A DNA stretch of 64,000 bases from Emmonsiellopsis sp. PD_33 (lineage: Eukaryota; Ascomycota; Eurotiomycetes; Onygenales; Ajellomycetaceae). Where the stretch lies: NCBI GenBank assembly GCA_032988165.1, contig JANTQF010000068.1, positions 62,001-126,000 on the forward strand, read 5' to 3'. This document shows positions 46,889 through 59,343 of the stretch, piece by piece (the stretch's first letter is position 1; the number at the start of each line of letters is the position of its first letter). The notes below the pieces were generated by a model that did not search any database, was not told where the DNA came from, and was given only the letters and a program-made list of their open reading frames with translations. Both the position numbers and the translations under genes were made by a program.

Positions 46889-48742
46889 ATGGGGACCATC
46901 AAGCCAAGAGACATCCCAGACCTCAACGTTGTTGGCCAGTCGACAGGAAAGAAAGAAGAATCGTGGGAGCGGGAGTTCGTTTCCCACTGCCCACCCGATG
47001 TCCAGCCACGAACACGAGTGATCGCAGCCTGTGGGGTGACAGATGTGGGGGACGACGCGAGCCCAACAGCGAGTGGATTCTTTCTCTCAGACTTCTATCT
47101 CCTTTTCCATCTACTCGAACCAACACGTGAGCCTTCTCTCATTCTTGAAAATGGATCTCAAGCCAATCCCAAACGGATAGACGAATTCCCAAATGTTACT
47201 CCTTCCCGTCAGCTCTGGTTCACGTGTGAAGCCCCTCGGGCCCTGGTGGAAAAATACTCGGTTTATGCACATGGTGATTTTAGAAAAGAACGAAGAATCG
47301 TTCTCGAAGACACACTACTGCCGAAAATTGAACAGTCCGATAGACTACGCGTCGTTCCAAGACATGTTTTACTCGAGCGTTTCTTAGCAACCCTCCGCGA
47401 GCAGTCAAGGATCGCTTTCGAACAAAATGAGCCCCTCTTGGTACTTTTGTTTGGTCATGGCGATGCAAAAACATACGGAATACAAGTTGGGGGAGAAGGC
47501 GATCCTGACAGAGGTCCGAGACTGCTCATCAATCACGTCAAAGCAGCCATACGACCAGGAGCTCAAGTAACCCTAGTGACGACATCTTGTTTTAGTGGCG
47601 GTTGGCTCATCCATCCTACCCTAAATCTCACTGGTATAGCAGCTGCTAAGGAAAACCGCGAGTCACTCTCTTGGCCTCAGTCCCCGTCTGTAAGACGGGT
47701 CAGCGGAAGTCGTGTGGCCTCCGCAATTGTTAAAACCCTAATGGACCGCGACGGATTGGTTCTTTCTGATGAAGAATGCCAGTTTCCCACATATATGAAA
47801 CTGTCTGAAAGTATATGGGACACTTTAAAACAGATTGATGAAAATGCCATGGACACTGGAATGGTATTCTCCGCGCAAGATGATAACTGGGAGACTGAGT
47901 ATCGCCGAAGGTCTGGTTTCCCCCTTCTGTCGTACCAAAATCGTTGGGAAACCCTCCGTATCTTGCCTCGCGGGGAAGTCGATGATTCAAGCCCAGAAAC
48001 TGCTCTTGACCCTGCCACATCCCTTGCCAATAGTCGAACAGGGAGTCTGAAACGACGAATGGTACGGCACCTCGGTCAAATATACCTCAACTCTTTCCCA
48101 GGACTCGATGATGCTGGGCCAAACGTGGCTCTTCATAACAGTCTTCACTTTTTAATCAAAGACTACAATACGAAACATCTATATGGCCCCATCATCGACA
48201 AGAGATTTGAACAGTTACTATACCGACTAGACGTAATGCGCGAGGCGGACAAGATGAGGCAACATATGAATGTTGAGTTTCCGAGCATCTTCTCTATTGA
48301 TCTGAACGAATGGGAGAGGGAACACGCTGCCAGTCGCGACACAGTTGACCGCGTCTCGCGAATGATTCTGAATCGGAATATTTTTGATCAACCCATGGGC
48401 TTAGCGGGACCGGCCTACTTGAAACCTTGGCGCTATCTCGCCATTTCTCTCGTAAGCTCAGAACTTTCAGATCAGGAGATAGAGGTTCGACTGGATGGAA
48501 TCTCTACCTGTAGGCTTTTCTATTTCCACATTTTTCTCAGACAAACCTGCTAATTCTGAAGTATAGATAAGAAGAACATTATTTCAAGAATCTTCAACAG
48601 GTACGGGAAATCAATTATGGAGAGGAATGAGGTTCAGCTGGCGCATTCAGCTCTTTTGGAGGGACTGAGAGAGACCAGGAGAAGGATGTGGTCCCTCTCA
48701 CCTGAGAAGAAAGCAGAGAAAGGGCCCAAGGAGCAAGCATAG
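46889..48742 (+). CDS. Caspase-like (C14-fold) cysteine protease family protein
   Basis: Two exons, 46889-48509 and 48567-48742, give 598 residues; the 57-nt intron has GTAGGC, a GCTAAT branch-like site and TATAG. The caspase/metacaspase core is indicated by LLVLLFGHGD with His190 and VTLVTTSCFSGGW with Cys234. This is the strand-end His-Gly and Cys-x-Ser-Gly arrangement with the usual spacing of about 45 residues. A metacaspase would show a longer Gly/Gln/Tyr-rich N-terminus and DSCHSG, both absent. The C-terminal 350 residues are unassigned and helical, ending in a basic tail. The ATG at 46889 is the first in frame. Catalytic activity and specificity are inferred. It shares a promoter region with the interrupted gene on the other strand, suggesting a functional pair. 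Confidence 0.75.
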
Positions 48743-48953
48743 TTTTCTTCTTTCAACTGATCTCATTCTGTATCTGGATTCAAAATTGCTCTTCCCAGCT
48801 TGACTCACTTATCATGACACATTGCATTTCTTTTATATTATTATCACTGCCTTGCCTGCTCACCAACTGCCCACCAACCGCTCTAATGCCTTCGCGTGGG
48901 GCCCCCTTTCTCCAAGCTTTGCCACATTAATCTCATCTTAGAAAAAGATGACG

Positions 48954-49590
48954 AAGCAACTTGTCACTCTGATTAAACATGTGTCTATGTATCTTAGTTA
49001 CTTTATTGTTAGATATCATTGGACTGACATCAGTTCATTTTAAATTTGGATTCAACTTCATAAATGAACCTGTCTCAAAACTGGAGACTAGCTGGAAGTG
49101 TATATCTAGTGAAGGCTTTCTTCTAATATTAGTAGATATGATGCAAAGTCTCAATGTAATGCACCTCTGCAGGCTATTAGTACTGATATTATGTATGTGA
49201 AGCAGAGCTTCTTAGAGCATTTCATATGTTTTCATCTTATTACATCATCCCAATCTTATACACTTTGTATAAGATTCTTCATTTCTGATCTCTCTTACAA
49301 GAATCAGTGATGAGTCTAATCATAGTCCTCAATCTATACTGCTGGATTATCAGAAGCTAAAGAGAAGCTGAGAGTAAATTCTTAGAAATAAGACCACACA
49401 ATAAAAGAGGTAAACCCAGACAGTCCTCATATCATATATCAATTCTTTTGTCAGGATGACCTGTGAAGTGACTCAACATTATGAACACCTTTGTAACACT
49501 TTATGTAGTCAGGATCCTGCAATTCAACTTCATCCCCTGACATTAAACATGCATCCAATACATATACTCATAGCTGAAGCTTGCCATTCT
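48954..49590. repeat. Small CpG-free AT-rich patch
   Basis: No CpG is visible between about 48953 and 49591 although CpG is frequent on both sides. The composition matches the large AT-rich blocks, so this is probably a fragment of a mutated repeat. I recognise no protein in it; one 73-codon frame on the plus strand lacks any signature. Confidence 0.7.
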
Positions 49591-52023
49591 CGTCCCAATT
49601 GTGCAGCCTATCAAAGATGCCCTCGGGAAGTTTGATTGACTGTTGGTGTGGGATCTCCGCTGGTAGCTTGTTTGACTAATGAAGCCATATCTTCAAATGC
49701 TGCTGTCATGGCTCATTTCTCTGTAGGCCAGGGAAGGGAACAATGAACCGCAACAAGAAGATATATCTCTAAAGTGATGGATCGGATATGGATTGCATAC
49801 TCAGATGAAGGCCTAGGGCGGGGGTTAAACATCCAAGCAAAACAGTTCTGTTTCATAACCCATATCGCCCATGCCAGGATTACGCAACGGGGGTAGTATT
49901 ATCTCCGATTTTCATGTGGCATGGAGCCAACTGCTGACTGCTGAGCTGAAGAAATGGGTGTTCAACATCAGTTAAATCTGGATTCAAATGTTGGGAAACA
50001 AGAGCATGACGTTGTCACTGTGGAAAGGTGTACCTGTCTGTTTTATACATTGGTAGGGAGGTTTTATATACTTCTCTGCTAGTCCTGAAGCCATCCGCTT
50101 CTACGCCTTCTTATCCCCCTTTTCTCAGATGTCACCGTTTACTTGGTCCATTTTTCTTATTACATTCTCTGGTCGTCGAAATCGCATCGAAATGTCTACA
50201 AGCAGATGGTATATTCAATACTATTTCCATTAATCCTTACACATTTCCATTTTGTGAATTCTTCACATGGTTAACATTTCCTGACCTTACCTCACGGATG
50301 GCCCCCTGCAGCAGCTCAGATCAAAAGCACAACAGGCCCGGGCCATTTGTCGCTGATAAGCCTAGGGGACGCCCCCTTGGCAGTCACCTGATGGGAGCAG
50401 AAGCTCCCAAAATATGCCTGGCAAGGGTACTAACCTATAATCCGGTATTGGCCCGTGTGAGAGGAAATGCACCCTTGAGGCTGAACTATAGAACCCCGTA
50501 TTTGAGCATTGGTGCCGGGCTGACGACGGTAGAGATTGTGGTGGTGGTTGTCCTGAGAAAAGACACGCCTGAGGTCTATGGCTTGTTAAGGGCGGGCGGT
50601 TGTATCGAGCGTTGTCCACAGAGCTGAATCCAACAGAGGTCTTTCCGCTCAAGGTGGATGTAGATCGAATCAAACCAGGAGTGGAGGCCCAATAACCCCG
50701 ACTGAATATGATGTGAGTAATCCCAGCACTCGGGGCTTCGAGATCGAAGAGCTCCCTTCGTAATCAGAATGGATGCCATGCTTCGAAAGGCATATATATC
50801 CATTTCACATTTTCCCATGCAATTATTATATTAAGGCCATTTCGCTCGTCAAGTTGGATGTTATATCGTGGGACGCGGAGTAATACCGCGAGGATGGGTA
50901 CGGCAACCTATCTTTATCTTTTTGTAGATTAATAATTCCTATCTAGAGCGACAAGCTGTTAGCCCATATCCCCAAGTGCGAAAATAACAACACTGTGGCA
51001 GTGCAATACTTACTGGATCGTCCTGTTTCAAAATCTGAGGTGCTTCTCTGGAACTTCACGCACCCACAATGGCAAGCAATGTCTGCTTGCTAGGCAATAC
51101 TGGAAAGATAGACGGTATGAGATGTAGGCATGGTACAAGGCATATATGTCCGTAATCCGCGGAAAGTGTCCAGTAGTGAGAATGAAACCACCCAAGAAGA
51201 GGAGGATAGCAAGGTGCCCATGACTCTATAAGATTAGTTCCGAGATTCCGCTGGGGGTTCCGCGTTGTTCCCAGGGTGTTGCAAGTTCAATGGGGGGTGG
51301 GACGGCAACCCGCATCCACCAGTGGAGATTGTCGGAGCCTCTGGCGTAACTATGTAAAGAGAACAGTCAACGGGTGCTATTCCGTCTAAACCAACGCTGT
51401 ATCCTGCCGCCGCCGGGCTGAATGGCGGGGTGGTGGCGGTGATGGCGGTAGATAAGAGGCGGCAGGGCAACATCCATCGGGGTCCCTTGAATCTGCAGAT
51501 ATCAGTAGTAGCTACAGCAGCAGCCGTCAGTCTTCACAACGAACAGGACCAGGCCATTGCCGGTGGGTGGCGGTGGCAGCGGGTGAATTGGAATTGGCGG
51601 TGGAGAGACGGGGTGGGATGGTGGAGGTTGGCGGCGGGAAGGCGACAGGAAACGCTTGGGGCAGATCGCCCACTTCATTTTTCACGCCGCATCTCCATCC
51701 TCCGCCATCCGATATTGATATTTACCCGCCGCCAGACGCCAGCCCATTCCGCCCGCCCAGCTGCACCCTCAATAAACACCCCGGATACCCTAGATTCAGC
51801 TAGAACATCCGTCTTCTTACTGCTGGACAAGTGAAAATTCAAAACAAATAAAAAGGTCCCGCATCCATACAAAGGAGTGCTGTTGAACCTGCAAGTTCTC
51901 CGCACTGCTGGGCTGCTAAGCTATATGCGTCTTCACCACTAGAGACTGTTGACTGCGTATGATGAAACCTTGACATCAGCGCTCTTTGCTCAGAATCCAG
52001 ATATCTACGGAGGAGCAGGCAAC
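49591..52023. other. Gene-poor region upstream of MSN5
   Basis: About 2.4 kb with normal CpG but no convincing gene. Open frames of 199 codons (50028-50627) and 134 codons (51430-51834) on the plus strand begin with non-conserved sequence and have biased, low-complexity or Trp/Arg-rich translations. The last few hundred bases presumably form the MSN5 promoter and 5' UTR. Confidence 0.5.
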
Positions 52024-55000
52024 ATGGCGGGACCTGCCCCCGAGGCCCTGAATTTCGGATCTTCAACCACCAGTAACAGCTTGTCGGACGAGGCGCTGTC
52101 AAACATCATACAAGCGCTTGAAATCATACACACCCGGACTACAACTAATGCCATCCGCCAGCAAGCGTCCGAATTCCTCGAATCTCAGAAAAATGAAAAG
52201 TCAGCCGCCCATACCGGATATTTCTTGGCGGAGCAGAAATCACACTCCCCCGTCGTCCGCCATTTCGGCCTGTCTCTGCTAGAACATGTCTTGAAGCATG
52301 GTTCTGCAGATTTATCCCCCTCCCAGCTGGGGCATCTGAGAGGGCTAATCCTGAATTTAGCCCAGTCGATCAGCGCTCAAGATCCCTCTTTTATCAGCAA
52401 TAAGGTTGCCTTTCTATGGGCGGAGGTAGCAAAGCGGACCTGGGGGCTGGATTGGATCGGGATGGACGAAAATCTGGTCCAAATTTGGGATATATCTCTT
52501 GCGCACAAGGAATTCGTCCTTTCGGTTCTGGAAACTCTTTCCGAAGACATTTTCCATCATGAAGATACAACCTCCTCTTTACGTGGAACTGACCTCAATC
52601 GCGCAATGGTTGAGATTTGTACGCCATATGCTGTTTTCAAAGAAATATACTCCAAGAGAGAACACCATGTCGAGCTACGCCACGGAAGTGAGGGTTGGCT
52701 GTTCCGGACGTCTCGGTTTCTAAGTGATTGTCTGGATAACCTCAATAGCTCGCCCGAAGTCAAAGTATGTGCCACGAAAGCACTAGCAACTATGAGGTCC
52801 CTTATGGTCTGGTCCATTCCTTTGGCAATCTCAACCTCAATGTGTGTTGAAACCATTTGCAGAGCTTTAACGTCACAGGATGATGGCATTCTCATGGTAC
52901 GTTTAAGCACCCCCCTTTCATGGGACGATTGAAGCTAACAATAGTGTAGGCGGCTGTTGAGGCTCTCCACGCGCTATATGGTAGGACAAGCTATGATATG
53001 GTCGAGTTACAACCACTAGTCAACTTAATATACCAAACCCAGAATTTACATCTCCTGAAAAGCTTGTATGACTGGTCGGTTGTCGATGCGAACGATATTA
53101 TTGAGTCTAAATATAGTGTATCTAAGAAGCTGTCAGAGGTTAGCATACCCAATGCCCCTGTGATGCTGGTAAAAGCTAACTGATCGTCTTCTAGTTAATT
53201 TCCTATATCGCTGGGTTCCTGGAGGAGAAAAATTTCGATTTTCACCAAGGTATCGATTTGACCAATTTCTTCCCCTTCCTCGTCACTATACTTCAACACC
53301 CGAGCTTGACCGTGTCTATACCTGTGCTGCATTCATGGTCAAGACTGCTAGCATCCGAAAAAATCACTGGCATGGAGGTTATTCATAGGCTCGTTGCCCC
53401 AATCCTTGAAACGTGCACTCAGCGCCTTGTTCGCTATGAGGCTTTACCCGAGGATACGGAGAACCCTACGATCATTTTCCTGAATGAGGATATTGACACC
53501 GTGCCGGAACGGCATGCATTTGTTGGCAATTACCGGAGATACTGTTCCCAAGCGATTGAGCTCATTGTATTGCAACGGCCCCATGATGCGATCCCACATA
53601 TACTCTCCCAGGCGGATCTTGTGCTAAACAGCTTGTATACTACCGTTGGTCCTTTTAATCGTGAGTGTGGCTTCCTATCACGATCTGGGACTCGACTAAC
53701 AAAACTAGCGTCTACCTTCAAAAAATATTCTATTCCTATCCTCCAAGCAGATACCCAGTTCGCTGTCGTTGAAGCAACCTTAAAGGGCTTTGGCAAGTGG
53801 GTTGATATCCATGGCAGAACTCCACAGGAAGATGTAAGTGATATATTGCAGCGAAAATATTATTTTGCTGACTCCCGGTTTAGGAACAGCAAAGACTTGG
53901 ACTAGAAAGTGCCCTCGAATCATGGGCTCTTAATCTGATGCAGAAGAAATATGATGTGAGTGATACGAATCCTCAGTATTTTTACTATATGCTAACCAAG
54001 TTTCAATAGGACCCTATCATCAAAGAGCGTGTAATACGACTCGCGGTTGACTTCTCCTCCAAAGCTTTGAAAAATCAACCAAGCTTTGCACTCAAAGTGC
54101 TAGAGCACATTTTGACGATGAATGCTGTGGACCATCCTCAGTTTACCGCCTACTCAGAGGCTGTTAAGGAACTCCATAACCTCGCTACCTATGAGGTCCG
54201 ACGGTTAGCAATACGATATGCTGATTATTTCTCGGTATGAACCCCCCCTATTTTGCAAGATGGATGGGATTATGCTAAAAAAAAGTAGACATTTTACGAT
54301 GTACTGGAACAAAAGATTCAAGAAATCCTTTCTACGACAAGAACAGAGGAAAAACCTCAAATGGAGCTGTCTTCTGTTCTCCTCATAATAATGTGAGATT
54401 TTGTCCTTGTCACGAGGTAACCCGAATTACTAACTGTAGGCAGGCAACGAGCATTACAAGTAGATTCCGGTCTACGTCAATCCAGATTGCATTCGTTCAT
54501 TGAGCCGATTAGAGTGTCCTGGGGAAATGAAGAATTCAAGCAGGTTTCTTCTTCGTTTGGAGGATTTTGCCAGATGCTTGGTCTGGATAGAGTCTGGCCG
54601 TATCTGCAAGCTAAACAAGCCCAGAAAATAGAGGACTGGTCGGTAATCTCTCTTGACGACGAGGGGAAGAATATACAGTCCGATATGTCAGCGAAGTTTC
54701 AAGTACGTACCGCAAAGCAAAGCTCGCCAGCAACAGTCAACTAATCTGCCTAGAATCTCCCCCTTCGAGTAACGAAAACTATGCTGGCCGTGTCCACCGA
54801 AAAGGTGAAACGAACAGACCCGGCATATCCAATTGCATGCGAACTATGGCGCGACACCATTCCCCTTATTCTCCCAACGCTATTACAGCTCGTTAGGTAA
54901 GCATGCATCTCCTATAATGTAGAAAAAGCGACCATGCTAACCAGCGTAGCCACGCACATGCTTTCCACAACCCAGACCACTGGCCAGGGCTCCCTGATGA

Positions 55001-56297
55001 TATGCGTCCAGTGGTTGGGCGCATCCTCACCGACAGATTCTGGCAGTCAGGTATCTCGACCGGTAGCAGAGAGGACTTTTACGCTCGGATTACGACGTCA
55101 AAAGCTACCCTGGAAGGATTCTCGTCATCCGTTCGAGGGAAGGTCAGAGCAGTACGAGAAGCGTGTTATTCCATCCTATTCAGCATGAGCAGGCTCCGGG
55201 AACATTTTTACTCTTTTGAAGAGCTTTCAGTTCCACTGTCCCAAGCGCTGTTCAAAGACTCGACGTGTCTCTCCTCGCACCAGTTCTCCGTCCTCCTCAA
55301 CATATCACGGTGCCTAATCGATGACTGTCCTGCGAAATACCGGGCTCACTTCTTGCCTCCAATGTTGTCAACGTTATTTACCCAGATAGACAAGAAGATT
55401 ACGACAGAATGGGATGTAATCGAACGCCGCAAAGCTGGGATGGTCGACGCTGATCTGACCGAAGAAATGAAAGACGAGAGCATTCTCCGCCAACTAACAT
55501 ATTCAGTAGTTATCATGGTGGCCAGTCTCCTCGACCCCAAACGAGGTGGTCAGTATCCCCCCGCATCCCATCTTGGCCTCAAAACTTCAACTCACACTAC
55601 AACAGACCCTGACAAACCGAGTGACAACCCCGAAGCCAACGGCTCCACCGCCCAACCCTCCCCCAACGAATCAATCCGCAACTTCATTCTCTCCTCCCCG
55701 CAAATCCTCGAACCCATAATTCTCTTCTGCACCCACGCCCTCCGCATGCATGACACGCGCTGCTGCACCATAATCACTCGCGTAATCCGATCCATCCTCG
55801 AAGCCTTCGTCCCCACCTCCAACACCCCCGACACTCCCACCGCCGCCAGCATCCGCGAGTTCATCAGCAACGACATCCTAAAAGCCTGCATCACCTCCGT
55901 CCACGAACCGTACTTTGTAGACATGCAAAAGGACCTCGCCCAGCTGATCGCGCACATCTGGCTCCTCTACGGCACTCTAACCGATACACCACGGAACATT
56001 ATGCTCAGCTTGCCCGGCATGTCAGAGGCGAAGGTTGTGGCGACGCACGAGGCGATGCTGAGGTCGTCGTCGACGAGACAGCAGAGGGCTCTCGTGCTAG
56101 ATTTGTTGGAGGGCCTGAGGGGGGTGAGTATTAGTGAGCAGGGGCGCATTGCCGGCCCCGCACATGCGAGGCGGAAGGGGAGGAGTACGTTCCAGGAACG
56201 GTATATGACGACTCAAATGGAGGGGCAGGAAGGTGGGAAGGTGGATGTTAATAATGGGCCGGATTTAACGGGGGTGGCGGATATGTTTTCTACTTGA
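52024..56297 (+). CDS. MSN5: Karyopherin Msn5 (exportin-5 type)
   Basis: Ten exons: 52024-52896, 52950-53138, 53195-53660, 53709-53833, 53884-53955, 54010-54234, 54289-54392, 54444-54702, 54754-54896 and 54950-56297. They total 1267 residues with every phase consistent; introns are 48-56 nt. Msn5/exportin-5 is a HEAT-repeat transport receptor that exports phosphorylated transcription factors, and in some species RNA, with Ran-GTP. The N-terminus shows the importin-beta-like start (ALEIIHTRTTTNAIRQQASE, then SPVVRHFGLSLLEHVLKHG). It continues with the Xpo1-like region (FISNKVAFLWAEVAKRTWG) and the Msn5 block HAFHNPDHWPGLPDDMRPVV near the C-terminal third. The intron at 53661-53708 is a multiple of three and can be misread as coding. 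The start is the ATG at 52024. Confidence 0.95.
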
Positions 56298-57042
56298 GGA
56301 CGGGAGAGACGAGAAGAGAGGGATAGGGGGCACTTGTTTGATCGAGTGGGGTGGATATGGATGGGGAATTAGAGCGCCGCGCGTTTGGTATGATGTGGAT
56401 TGTTTTTTTTTTTAAGGTTGGCAATGATGCATGTTTCGTTCTGCTTCGCTGTTGCTGCTTTATACCTTTGCTTTGGATTTTTTTGTTCGTTTTCGTTGTT
56501 AGCATTAGCATCCATGTTTTTTTTTAAACACATATATAGACTGAAGGTGTGAGGATGAAATTATCAGAGTTGTAGGAACATCTTTACCTTGGGGATATCT
56601 CCCGACCCCGAATCGCTGACTGAATGAAACGACGGGGGAGGTTTGCTTTCAGGCGATTTTAATGTTTACTAGAAAAGAACAGTAACAATTGATAACATTC
56701 ATACACATACTACCCACTCAAGATATATCACAAATGCTCAGCTGAATCCATATCTGGGAATCTCCAGCCAAACATGATACAGCCACACGACCCCCCTCCT
56801 TTCCTAACCATTCCCGAGCCCTTGGTTTTGCGCGCTATTGGCTACTTTCTCCAAGGATAACGAGATGTAACACACCGTTATAAGCAGTATTGAACTTTGA
56901 ACTTTATAAATGGCATTCCCAGACACGCCACCACCCACCGCCCAGTTCTAACAAAAAGGAAAATAGGGCAGAGGTGTTTTTCTTAAAGGATAACGTCGAT
57001 TTGGCATTCTTTTTTCTTTCTTTTCTTTTTGCGCCGGGATTC
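56298..57042. other. Convergent intergenic region MSN5/GRIM-19
   Basis: About 745 bp hold the 3' UTRs of MSN5 (plus) and the GRIM-19 gene (minus). Several T-runs are present. No gene is recognised. Confidence 0.6.
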
Positions 57043-57808
57043 TTATTTCGACACATGGGAGGGAGTATACCAGAACGTGGGTCTCACGAATCTATCAAAC
57101 ACACACATAAATCAGTATATCATCCATCATAACGATTACCATCATCATCAAGTGTTTCCACGAACGATCACCAAATCACCATGTCGCAAACCGCCCCCAT
57201 CTCACAGGGGGGTATGTATGGCTCAATTCGCAGATATAAGAAAGGAAACCAAAAAAACTCACCGATCCGAATTATAAACCTTCATCTCCTCGCCAATCAG
57301 CTCCTGCTCTCTCTTCTTATCCGCCAGATGTCTCCGGACCTGATCGCGGTCTTCTTCGGCCTGGAGGAGCGGGATGAGGTGGATCCGCGACCACATCTTC
57401 TCTCGTCCGAGTTCACTGTAGACGTAAAAAAAAAAGCCAGTTAGCAAAACGATGCTTTCGCAACTGGTACGATGCGTATACTCTTCTCCGAGCGGGGACG
57501 CATGTGAGGGCGGCGTTCGTGCATGGAGTGCTCGTGGGACAGGCTTCGGATTGGGCTTACTTCTTCTCGCGGATTCCAAGGAAGACCTTGTAAAAGCCAT
57601 ATGCCATGACCAAGTGCATGCCAACAAGGTAGTAGACGGGCCGGAAGCCGCGGACAGGGAGGTTGCGCTGCCAATTGGGATGTATCATTAGTCGTCCCGT
57701 CCCTCTCATCTGGTCATTCGTTGCATCATAGCGGATAGGGCGCCCATGGGGACATACCTTATATTGTACCGGCCGATAGCCCCCAGTGGGGGGCATATCC
57801 TGAGGCAT
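57043..57808 (-). CDS. Complex I subunit GRIM-19 / NDUFA13
   Basis: Four exons: 57758-57808, 57561-57667, 57263-57415 and 57043-57091, giving 119 residues with consistent phases. The last intron (171 nt) is long for this window; its acceptor TTTGATAG leads to FVRPTFWYTPSHVSK, which restores the usual 'NSDRFVRPTF' tail. GRIM-19 is an accessory subunit of NADH:ubiquinone oxidoreductase in the mitochondrial inner membrane. The diagnostic start MPQDMPPTGGYRPVQYKRNL, the single membrane-spanning stretch YYLVGMHLVMAYGFYKV and the helical REKMWSRIHLIPLLQAEEDR are all present. Length matches fungal homologues. It is divergent from TRM10, 317 bp away. Confidence 0.95.
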
Positions 57809-57915
57809 TGTGGCGGTTCAATTGAGGGTTAAATGGACGGTGAGGTTGGAGATGGAGAGGAGCTCGATTGTCCCGAAAACAAGAGAAGGTTGGATCGGGC
57901 TGCGGTCGTTCGATA

Positions 57916-57923
57916 TCACGTGA
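57916..57923. promoter_or_regulatory. TCACGTGA E-box in the GRIM-19/TRM10 divergent promoter
   Basis: A perfect 8-bp palindrome of the Cbf1/USF class lies about 110 bp upstream of the GRIM-19 start and 200 bp upstream of TRM10. Such sites often drive respiratory genes in fungi. The whole divergent interval (57809-58125) holds no other recognised element. Confidence 0.5.
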
Positions 57924-58125
57924 TGCGGTGATTACGGCGCCACCATCTCATTGGGCGAGACAAATTTTTGCCGTCAACGACATGTTTTGGGGGAATTTGG
58001 CTGTGGACAACTTCTGCGATCTATGAGTTTGCGACACGACCATTGAAACTAACTTGTGTCGGGACTGTGTGTTCTATACTTCCTCAAATCTTATAAATTT
58101 CTTTTGCGCTGTTTTTGTCACGAAC

Positions 58126-59343
58126 ATGGAGGAGAGTGAACGGCCGCGAAAGCTGCAAAAGACAGAGCATGATATGACGATCTCAACGACCGAAGACTCA
58201 ATTCCTCCCACCAATTCTACTCCTACAGGCGATGAAGGGATTACACAGGATGCTGCCCCAGCTAACTATAACGAAAATGCCAACGAACCATCTCCCTCCG
58301 TTCCCTCCATCCCCGAAACCGACGCTGCGGGGCAACCCCTCTCTAAAAATCAACGAAAGAAACTCCTAAAGCGCGAAAAATGGGATGCCGGCAAGGAATG
58401 GCGCAAGGAGCGGAGAAAAGAGAAGATCCAGGCCAAGAAAGAACGCCACCGGGAGGCAAAGGCGAATGCTGGCAAGGAAGAAGGCGGCAACGACCACGCG
58501 GGGGACCCTAAATATACGATGACGAGGACAGAAGAGAGGAAAATGAAGCACCTACGATCGATTCTCCTGCCGATAACGTTTGTGATTGATTGCGATTTTG
58601 ACGACTTGATGATCGAGAAGGAACGGATATCCCTTGCTTCGCAGCTGACGAGGTCGTACTCGGACAACTCGAAAGCGCCGTTCAGGGCGCATCTGGTCCT
58701 GTCGTCGTTTAATAAGCTGCTGAAGGAGAGGTTTGACACGGTGCTGTCGGGGCATTATAAACACTGGAAGGGGGTTACGATTATGCAGGAGGATTACGTC
58801 AAGGCAGCCGAGCAAGCCAAGTCCCGCATGCGCCAGCCAAACGGAGGGAAAATGAAGGGGGTGTTTGAGGGCAAACCCGTGTCTCCGGAGGAAGGGGAGG
58901 TCATATATCTTAGCAGCGACAGTCCGAATACCCTGACTGAACTCAAGCCGTACAGTACGTATATTATCGGCGGCTTGGTTGACAAGAATCGACACAAGGC
59001 TGTCTGCTATAACAGTGCGGTGGGGAAGGGGGTTAAGACCGCCAAGCTCCCCATTGGAGACTATATGCAGATGGCCAGCCGATATGTCCTGACTACGAAC
59101 CATGTGGTGGAAATCATGGTCAAGTGGCTTGAATTGGGCGACTGGGGTCAGGCCTTTGCTATGGTCATGCCGAAAAGGAAGGGCGGCGTCCTCAAGGGAA
59201 AGACAGTAGAAGAAGAGACGGATGGAGTCGAGCACGAAGCTGAGGATTTCGATGACGCTGAAGATGCAGAAGACCATGAATGTGCCCAGGGTGGTGAAGA
59301 ACACATTGGAACAAAGGATCAGACAGTTGGTGGTGATTCGTAA
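58126..59343 (+). CDS. TRM10: tRNA (guanine-9-N1)-methyltransferase Trm10
   Basis: An intronless gene of 405 residues. Trm10 is a SPOUT-class enzyme that uses S-adenosylmethionine to make m1G9 in tRNA. The N-terminal 75 residues are polar and disordered, followed by LSKNQRKKLLKREKW and a Lys/Arg/Glu-rich helix typical of the RNA-binding region (75-130). The SPOUT core begins FVIDCDFDDLMIEKERISLA (about 158) and includes YLSSDSPNTL and YIIGGLVDKNRHK, whose Asp matches the catalytic Asp of Trm10. AKLPIGDYM and LTTNHVVEIMVKWLELGDW follow. The C-terminus is an acidic tail after a Lys-rich stretch. The ATG at 58126 is chosen because the frame upstream lacks conservation. Confidence 0.95.
   Translation: MEESERPRKLQKTEHDMTISTTEDSIPPTNSTPTGDEGITQDAAPANYNENANEPSPSVPSIPETDAAGQPLSKNQRKKLLKREKWDAGKEWRKERRKEKIQAKKERHREAKANAGKEEGGNDHAGDPKYTMTRTEERKMKHLRSILLPITFVIDCDFDDLMIEKERISLASQLTRSYSDNSKAPFRAHLVLSSFNKLLKERFDTVLSGHYKHWKGVTIMQEDYVKAAEQAKSRMRQPNGGKMKGVFEGKPVSPEEGEVIYLSSDSPNTLTELKPYSTYIIGGLVDKNRHKAVCYNSAVGKGVKTAKLPIGDYMQMASRYVLTTNHVVEIMVKWLELGDWGQAFAMVMPKRKGGVLKGKTVEEETDGVEHEAEDFDDAEDAEDHECAQGGEEHIGTKDQTVGGDS

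Noticed and set aside
46889..48742. Call as canonical metacaspase
   Set aside because: Lacks the prodomain and the DSCHSG active-site block; only the general caspase-fold His and Cys motifs are seen.
50028..50627. 199-codon plus-strand open frame
   Set aside because: No recognisable domain, no conserved start context, and it overlaps open frames on the other strand; most likely chance in a GC-balanced intergenic region.
51430..51834. 134-codon frame rich in Trp, Arg and Gly
   Set aside because: Composition comes from GGT/GGC microsatellite-like DNA upstream of MSN5; no family resemblance.
57181..57262. Alternative last exon of GRIM-19 giving a short WGRFATW-type tail
   Set aside because: The acceptor further downstream restores the conserved RFVRPTF ending, so the longer intron is preferred.
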